Of a stretch of 9,754 bases of DNA, positions 6,920 to 9,754 are shown in pieces (position 1 is the stretch's first letter; each line of letters begins with the position of its first letter). Under the pieces are notes generated by a model. The model was not told where the DNA came from, did no database searches, and saw only the letters and a list, made by a program, of their open reading frames with translations. The stretch covers positions 1 to 9,754 of the forward strand of contig DAOTTI010000060.1 in NCBI GenBank assembly GCA_034437795.1. The letters run 5' to 3'. This DNA comes from DAOTTI01 sp034437795. Lineage in GTDB: Bacteria > Chloroflexota > UBA11872 > UBA12225. Made by a program: the position numbers and the translations under genes.

Positions 6920-6972
6920 GGCCAAGGACGGATCGTCGTCTGAACCAGGCATTCGTCCTTCGTCCTTCGGCC
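6920..6972 (+). terminator. Hairpin of inverted heptamer repeats after glnA
   Basis: The arm ggccaaggacg (6920-6930) pairs with cgtccttcggcc (6961-6972) with one bulged base, over a 30-nt loop. The right arm lies in three tandem heptamers, ttcgtcc, ttcgtcc and ttcggcc (6952-6972). There is no T-run, so this may be a Rho-dependent end, a stabilising 3' structure or simply a repeat element. Confidence 0.45.
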
Positions 6973-7023
6973 TCGTCCGGTGCGCCAGCGCGCTGCAGGC
7001 TCCTGCCGATTGCGATCTGCGAC

Positions 7024-7039
7024 TGGCACGCATGTTGCA
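7024..7039 (+). promoter_or_regulatory. Candidate sigma-54 (RpoN) promoter
   Basis: The sequence tggcacgcatgttgca matches the sigma-54 consensus TGGCACG-N4-TTGCA exactly, with GG and GC at the required spacing. A transcript start about 12 nt after the GC, near 7050, would leave a short leader consisting mainly of the taaggagg ribosome-binding site of the gene at 7066. I found no convincing sigma-70 -35/-10 pair here. Whether this genome encodes RpoN cannot be seen. Confidence 0.5.
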
Positions 7040-7065
7040 CTGATCCCCGTGTTTAAGGAGGAGGT

Positions 7066-7491
7066 ATGGCCCGAAGAAGCCGAAAGGCGAAGAGCGGCAA
7101 GGCCGCCATCGACCAGGACCCGGCGCTCAAGCGCACCGCCGAGACGGGGGCTTCCGACCGCGCCAGGGACACCGGCAAGCCGGCGCGCCTGCAGCCGGAC
7201 CTGGCGGGGAGTGCGGCCGAGATTGCGACCGGCGCCGCGATCGGGGCGGTGACGGGTGGTGTGACCGCCGGCCCGGTCGGGGCGGTGGTGGGCGCGGGCG
7301 TTGGCGCGGCGGTGGGCGCAGTGACCAGCGCGCCCAAGCGGGCGCGGCCGGAGGAGCAGCCGGAGCAGGAGACGCCGGCGGGGGACGTGGCGGACGTCGA
7401 CTCGGATGGGAGCCGCGTGCGACGCACCTATAGCGGGCAGGTGTACGAAGAAGGTTCGGTTCTGGATACGCGTCGCAAGGACGTGATCTAG
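7066..7491 (+). CDS. Small glycine-zipper protein of unknown function
   Basis: The 141-residue product has a strong ribosome-binding site (aaggagg, 7055-7061) just upstream of the ATG. It has three parts. Residues 1-45 are very basic and disordered-looking (MARRSRKAKSGKAA). Residues about 47-88 form an Ala/Gly/Val stretch with repeated GxxxG-type spacing (GAAIGAVTGGVTAG, GAVVGAGVGAAVGAV), typical of glycine-zipper membrane-inserting helices. Residues 89-141 are charged, with EEQPEQE, DVADVDSDGS and the end RRTYSGQVYEEGSVLDTRRK. There is no signal peptide or lipobox at the N-terminus; the polar start suggests a cytoplasmic face or nucleic-acid contact followed by a membrane hairpin. The low-complexity core prevents a family call. 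It stands between glnA and the RNase H-like/SWIM gene and has its own sigma-54-like promoter. Confidence 0.75.
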   Translation: MARRSRKAKSGKAAIDQDPALKRTAETGASDRARDTGKPARLQPDLAGSAAEIATGAAIGAVTGGVTAGPVGAVVGAGVGAAVGAVTSAPKRARPEEQPEQETPAGDVADVDSDGSRVRRTYSGQVYEEGSVLDTRRKDVI

Positions 7492-7502
7492 CGCGGGCGC
7501 TG

Positions 7503-7514
7503 CAGCGTACGCTG
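7503..7514. other. 12-bp perfect palindrome between two hypothetical genes
   Basis: The sequence cagcgtacgctg is a perfect palindrome 12 bases after the glycine-zipper gene stop and 27 bases before the next start. It could be an operator half-site pair or chance; there is no loop for a stable hairpin and no T-run. Confidence 0.3.
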
Positions 7515-7541
7515 TGGTAGAGGTACTCTTTCGGAGAAGCT

Positions 7542-8288
7542 GTGCAAGAGATGCAGGCTGTGCCTGAGGCGCAGCGCCCGCGCGAACTCGGCCGGCGCGC
7601 GGTGGAGCAGGGGCGCTTCGTCTACGTCTCGGGCGCCGTCGCGCTTACCGAGCCCGGCCCCGCCGCCGCGGGGCTGATGGTGCTGGATGCCAAGCACCGT
7701 GACGTCCTCGCCCAGCGGTCATACTACCTGGGCGTAGCCACGCGCAACGAGGCGACCGCTCAAGGGCTGCTCGAAGCGTATCGGCTGGCGATTTCTGGCG
7801 GGCTCAAGGTGCCGGTGATCCGCGTCGACGATCCGCTACTGGTAACGGCTGTGCTGACGCAGCAAACACTGCCTGGGCGGGTAGCCGAAACGATCCGCGC
7901 CATTCGCGCGCTCCTGCCCCACCTCCCCGACCACCGCCTGGAGCTGATCCCGGCCCGCGCAAACGTGGCCCGTCCCGTCGCCCTCGCCCCGCTGGTGGAG
8001 TGGCTACCGGAGCGCACGCGGCGGGCGGAGCGCCTGGAGGTTCGCCGGCTGGCGCCAGACAAGTTCGAGGTCACGTCGGAGAGCCAGCCCGGTCTGGTCT
8101 ATCACGTGACGTTCCGGCTGCCCGGCGCCGCGGCGGAGCAGGAAGGCGACCCCATCCAGTGCGAGTGCGCCGACTATCTCTACCGCGGGATCCCCTGCAA
8201 GCACGTGCTGGCCGTGGCCCGCGAGGTCGGCGCGACCGACCGCCTCTTCTCCCAGGACGTGGGCCCCCGCGCACGCTGCGCCGGCTGA
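7542..8288 (+). CDS. RNase H-like domain (probably inactive) fused to a SWIM zinc finger
   Basis: The GTG start has a GGAG 5 nt upstream; an ATG at 7551 is less well placed. The 248-residue protein has two parts. Residues about 25-155 follow the RNase HI pattern: FVYVSGAVALTEPGPAAAGL, then ATRNEATAQGLLEAYRLAI, then VIRVDDPLLVTAVL, then LIPARANVARPVALA. Against active enzymes the first Asp is Ser30, the Glu is Gln74 and the last Asp of the N..AD motif is Arg; only the third acidic position (Asp96 or Asp97) is kept, so cleavage is unlikely. Residues about 185-228 carry a SWIM finger, CxC-x9-CxH, with Cys207, Cys209, Cys219 and His221; SWIM domains bind DNA or protein. An RNA:DNA-hybrid or nucleic-acid-binding role is plausible but unproven. 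Neighbours do not define a pathway, though ssb and rpsF follow. Confidence 0.85.
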   Translation: MQEMQAVPEAQRPRELGRRAVEQGRFVYVSGAVALTEPGPAAAGLMVLDAKHRDVLAQRSYYLGVATRNEATAQGLLEAYRLAISGGLKVPVIRVDDPLLVTAVLTQQTLPGRVAETIRAIRALLPHLPDHRLELIPARANVARPVALAPLVEWLPERTRRAERLEVRRLAPDKFEVTSESQPGLVYHVTFRLPGAAAEQEGDPIQCECADYLYRGIPCKHVLAVAREVGATDRLFSQDVGPRARCAG

Positions 8289-8306
8289 TCCCCCCGACAT
8301 TTGTTC

Positions 8307-8335
8307 TAGACGGCGCGGCTCTCCCTTGCTATACT
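8307..8335 (+). promoter_or_regulatory. Sigma-70-type promoter of the rpsF-ssb operon
   Basis: A -35 TAGACG (four of six, 8307-8312), a 17-bp spacer and a -10 TATACT (five of six, 8330-8335) predict a start near 8342. This is the best -35/-10 pair in the window and leaves a leader of about 140 nt before the preferred rpsF start. Confidence 0.65.
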
Positions 8336-8340
8336 CTCCT

Positions 8341-8482
8341 GCGGCTCACGTAGATGAGCCGCGGTGGCCGCCGGGGGACGGCCGGTGAGCGTGTGGCATG
8401 CGCTGGCTTCGCCGGGGCGTCGGCGGTCGCCTGACTTCCTACCCGCGTCATGCGGGCAAACCCGAAGGAAGAGGTACAGGCT
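8341..8482 (+). promoter_or_regulatory. Structured rpsF mRNA leader
   Basis: A perfect 8-bp hairpin (gcggctca/tgagccgc, 8341-8362, loop cgtaga) starts at the predicted transcript 5' end. A second stem (ggccg/cggcc, 8366-8370 with 8379-8383) closes a CCG-containing loop, and a third (cccgc/gcggg, 8442-8456) holds the ATG at 8450 in its loop. In many bacteria the S6:S18 pair represses its own mRNA through a leader mimicking its 16S site; a match to that motif is not established here. Confidence 0.45.
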
Positions 8483-8779
8483 GTGGCGCAACGCCTTTAT
8501 GAGGCGATGGTGATCTTCAATCCGAACCTGGGCGACGACCGGGTCACGGCGTCTGCGCAGCGCCTTGCGGAGCAGATCGCGGCGCGGGGTGGCCAGGTAG
8601 AGCACGTCGACACCTGGGGCCGCCGGCGGATGATGTATCCGATCAAGCACTCACGTGACGGTTACTACGTGGTCTACACGTTCCGGTGCGAGCCGCAGGC
8701 GGTGCGAGACCTGGAGGCCGCCTGGCGCATCCAGGAGGAGGTGCTTCGGCATCTCGTGGTTCGGCGCGATGAGAGCTGA
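8483..8779 (+). CDS. rpsF: 30S ribosomal protein S6
   Basis: S6 binds the central domain of 16S rRNA together with S18. Seen: RLYEAMVIFNPNL near the N-terminus, GGQVEHVDTWGRRRMMYPIKH in the middle, DGYYVVYTF, and a final helix with ELE-like DLEAAWRIQEEVLRHLVVR, all in the S6 order. I prefer the GTG at 8483: it has a ggaagagg ribosome-binding site (8467-8474) with an 8-nt spacer and gives MAQRLYEAM, the normal distance from the start to YE, for 98 residues. The in-frame ATG at 8450 would add 11 residues (109 in all), lacks a ribosome-binding site and sits in a hairpin loop. The gene opens the familiar rpsF-ssb-rpsR order but is separated from ssb by 302 bp. Confidence 0.94.
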   Translation: MAQRLYEAMVIFNPNLGDDRVTASAQRLAEQIAARGGQVEHVDTWGRRRMMYPIKHSRDGYYVVYTFRCEPQAVRDLEAAWRIQEEVLRHLVVRRDES

Positions 8780-8785
8780 GGCTCC

Positions 8786-8811
8786 CCTGGCAGCATCTGC
8801 TGCCGGCCAGG
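8786..8811 (+). terminator. Hairpin 7 nt after rpsF (attenuator or processing site)
   Basis: cctggcagca (8786-8795) pairs with tgctgcc-gg-ccagg (8798-8811), with a two-base bulge; the inner stem is seven bases long with a tiny loop. No T-run follows, so complete intrinsic termination is unlikely; partial attenuation or mRNA protection fits better. Confidence 0.45.
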
Positions 8812-9038
8812 ACCGCCAGCCACGGAAGGGCCGGTTCTGCGCAGGGACCAGCGCCGACCGAGCTGGCTGAGCCGCCTCCCCGTAGCGCAGGGTCGATTGG
8901 GTGAACGGCCGGCCGCGTGCAAGGGCACGGGAGCGTCACGCAAGCAGACCGCGAGCAGTCAAGAGCTGACGAAGAACGATAGGAGAATAGGAGGGCAGGC
9001 AGCGAAGCGATCCGCGCAACCTTATCGGTGGTCATCCG

Positions 9039-9057
9039 CCATCTATGTGATAGATGG
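9039..9057. promoter_or_regulatory. 8-bp inverted repeat upstream of ssb (possible operator)
   Basis: ccatctat and atagatgg flank gtg in a perfect dyad, AT-rich against its surroundings, 24 bp before the ssb ATG. It could bind a dimeric repressor or form an mRNA hairpin just before the ribosome-binding site. It does not match the LexA boxes of Bacillus/Actinobacteria or E. coli. Confidence 0.5.
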
Positions 9058-9081
9058 ACGTTCGAGTAAGAGAGGTTTGCC

Positions 9082-9501
9082 ATGGCGGGTTCGTTGAATA
9101 AGGTGATTTTGATCGGAAACGTTGGGCGCGATCCGGAGATGCGGTACCTCCAGAGCGGCGAGCCGGTCACCACATTCTCCCTGGCCACCAACCGGCGCTG
9201 GACCGGGCAGGATGGACAGCTCCGCGAGGAGACGGAGTGGCACAACATCGTCGCCTGGCGCAAGCTGGCCGAGCAGTGCAACGAATTCCTGACCAAGGGG
9301 CGCAAGGTCTACATCGAGGGCCGGCTGCAGACCCGCTCCTGGGAGGACCAGGCCACGGGCCAGAAGCGCTACCGGACGGAGATCATCGCCGAGCGCATGA
9401 TCATGCTGGACTCGCGCACGCGTGATGAGGGTCTGGGCGCCGAGCGTGAAGGGGCGGCGCCGGACGAGAACGTCATCGACCTGGACGAGACGCCGTTCTA
9501 G
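9082..9501 (+). CDS. ssb: Single-stranded DNA-binding protein SSB
   Basis: SSB coats single-stranded DNA in replication, recombination and repair. The 139-residue protein has one OB-fold (about 1-110): SLNKVILIGNVGRDPEMRYL (4-23), VTTFSLATNRRW, TEWHNIVAWRKLAEQCNEFL, GRKVYIEGRLQTRSWED, YRTEIIAERMIML. A short linker (110-130) leads to the acidic tip DLDETPF, the variant of DDDIPF through which SSB recruits partner proteins. The ATG has a gagagg ribosome-binding site 7 nt upstream. The length is on the short side because the linker is short. The gene is placed between rpsF and the probable rpsR, a widespread bacterial arrangement; DnaE2 and MutY nearby are also DNA-maintenance genes but are not co-transcribed with it. 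Confidence 0.97.
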   Translation: MAGSLNKVILIGNVGRDPEMRYLQSGEPVTTFSLATNRRWTGQDGQLREETEWHNIVAWRKLAEQCNEFLTKGRKVYIEGRLQTRSWEDQATGQKRYRTEIIAERMIMLDSRTRDEGLGAEREGAAPDENVIDLDETPF

Positions 9502-9519
9502 CGGTGCGGCCTGAAGTCG

Positions 9520-9553
9520 CTGGACGCCTGTACTCTGGACCCCTGTACCAGGG
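9520..9553 (+). repeat. 15-bp tandem repeat plus small hairpin after ssb
   Basis: ctggacgcctgtac (9520-9533) is repeated at 9535-9548 with one mismatch. The end of the second copy forms a 5-bp hairpin, ccctg/caggg (9541-9553). It lies in the 118-bp ssb-to-next-gene spacer, which otherwise shows only the ribosome-binding site at 9605. Confidence 0.5.
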
Positions 9554-9619
9554 AACAGCATCGTCCACGAACTGCTGGCCCGCCACCGAGCCGCTGACCC
9601 ACTGAAGGAGCAAAGACCG

Positions 9620-9754
9620 TTGGCAGAAGAGACGACCGAGCAGACGACCGAGCAGAAGGAAGAGATTGAGGCGCCCGCCGACGTCGCGGAGGTGGAGGCG
9701 CCGCGTCGCGCCGCCGAGGGCGCGCCGGCCCGTCCCGCCCCGCGAGCGGCCGGC
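9620..9754 (+). CDS. rpsR: Probable 30S ribosomal protein S18, N-terminal part with acidic extension
   Basis: A TTG start (9620) has an aaggag ribosome-binding site 9 nt upstream (9605-9610), and the frame stays open to the window edge (45 codons). The visible part reads MAEETTEQTTEQKEEIEAPA, then more acidic residues, then an Arg/Ala/Pro-rich run. None of it is conserved core. The assignment to S18 rests on position after rpsF and ssb, and on the fact that S18 may carry low-complexity N-terminal extensions before its RRKVC-type core, which would lie beyond this window. Two copies of a 12-bp unit (acgaccgagcag, 9632-9643 and 9644-9655) encode the TTEQ repeats. Another small acidic protein inserted in the operon cannot be excluded. 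Confidence 0.55.
   Translation, partial: MAEETTEQTTEQKEEIEAPADVAEVEAPRRAAEGAPARPAPRAAG

Larger units (their letters stand above)
8780..9081 (+). other. 302-bp spacer between rpsF and ssb
   Basis: I see no supportable gene here; a 66-codon frame at 8897-9097 runs into ssb and has no family features. The spacer holds a strong hairpin just after rpsF (8786-8811), a purine-rich stretch with two aggag runs (8982-8996) that has no start codon at usable distance, and a dyad before ssb (9039-9057). Such a long gap is unusual for rpsF-ssb and may hold a separate ssb promoter. Confidence 0.55.

Noticed and set aside
7035..7063. Sigma-70 promoter using ttgcac as a -35
   Set aside because: The matching -10 position falls in the ggaggag ribosome-binding site, which is not -10-like.
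8901..8916. GGCCGGCC-containing palindrome in the spacer
   Set aside because: Short GC-only palindromes are expected by chance in DNA of this composition.
9039..9057. LexA/SOS box before ssb
   Set aside because: The dyad core does not match the CTG-N10-CAG, CGAAC-N4-GTTCG or related boxes, so it is reported only as an unassigned operator candidate.
8897..9097. 66-codon plus-strand frame in the rpsF-ssb spacer
   Set aside because: It has no ribosome-binding site, overlaps the ssb start and has no recognisable composition or motif.
8643..9305. 220-codon minus-strand frame across rpsF, the spacer and ssb
   Set aside because: It overlaps two certain genes and its sequence is low-complexity in the spacer with no domain pattern.

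Overview
This is a GC-rich bacterial window with compact genes, frequent GTG/TTG starts and Ala/Gly/Pro-rich linkers. The mix of genes points tentatively to a Chloroflexota (Thermomicrobia/Sphaerobacter-like) genome: an error-prone DnaE2-type polymerase, a NUDIX-less MutY, Tgt (absent from most Actinobacteria), a PucR-type regulator beside a GSI-alpha glutamine synthetase, and rpsF-ssb followed by a probable rpsR. That placement is inference and is not based on a marker-gene tree.

Layout. (1) 2-736 (+): 3' end of a dnaE2-like polymerase gene, cut by the window edge. (2) 816-2291 (-): mutY, convergent with dnaE2; the two gene ends lie in two copies of one duplicated segment. (3) 2292-2474: divergent mutY/tgt promoter region with -10-like hexamers only 6-8 nt from each ATG, suggesting leaderless mRNAs. 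(4) 2475-6895 (+): tgt, a PucR-family regulator and glnA in one direction. (5) 6896-7065: hairpin made of heptamer repeats, then an excellent match to a sigma-54 promoter. (6) 7066-8288 (+): a small glycine-zipper protein of unknown function and an unusual protein joining a catalytically degenerate RNase H-like domain to a SWIM zinc finger. (7) 8289-9754 (+): a sigma-70-type promoter, a structured leader, rpsF, a 302-bp spacer with a dyad just upstream of ssb, ssb, and the beginning of a TTG-started gene that is probably rpsR.

Functional themes are DNA maintenance (DnaE2 translesion synthesis, MutY repair, SSB), tRNA modification and translation (Tgt, S6, probable S18) and nitrogen metabolism (GlnA with a PucR-type regulator). 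The least ordinary items are the RNase H-like/SWIM fusion, the sigma-54-like promoter before the glycine-zipper gene, and a recurring habit of short local direct duplications at gene ends and between genes. I saw no tRNA, rRNA, CRISPR array, transposase or integrase.
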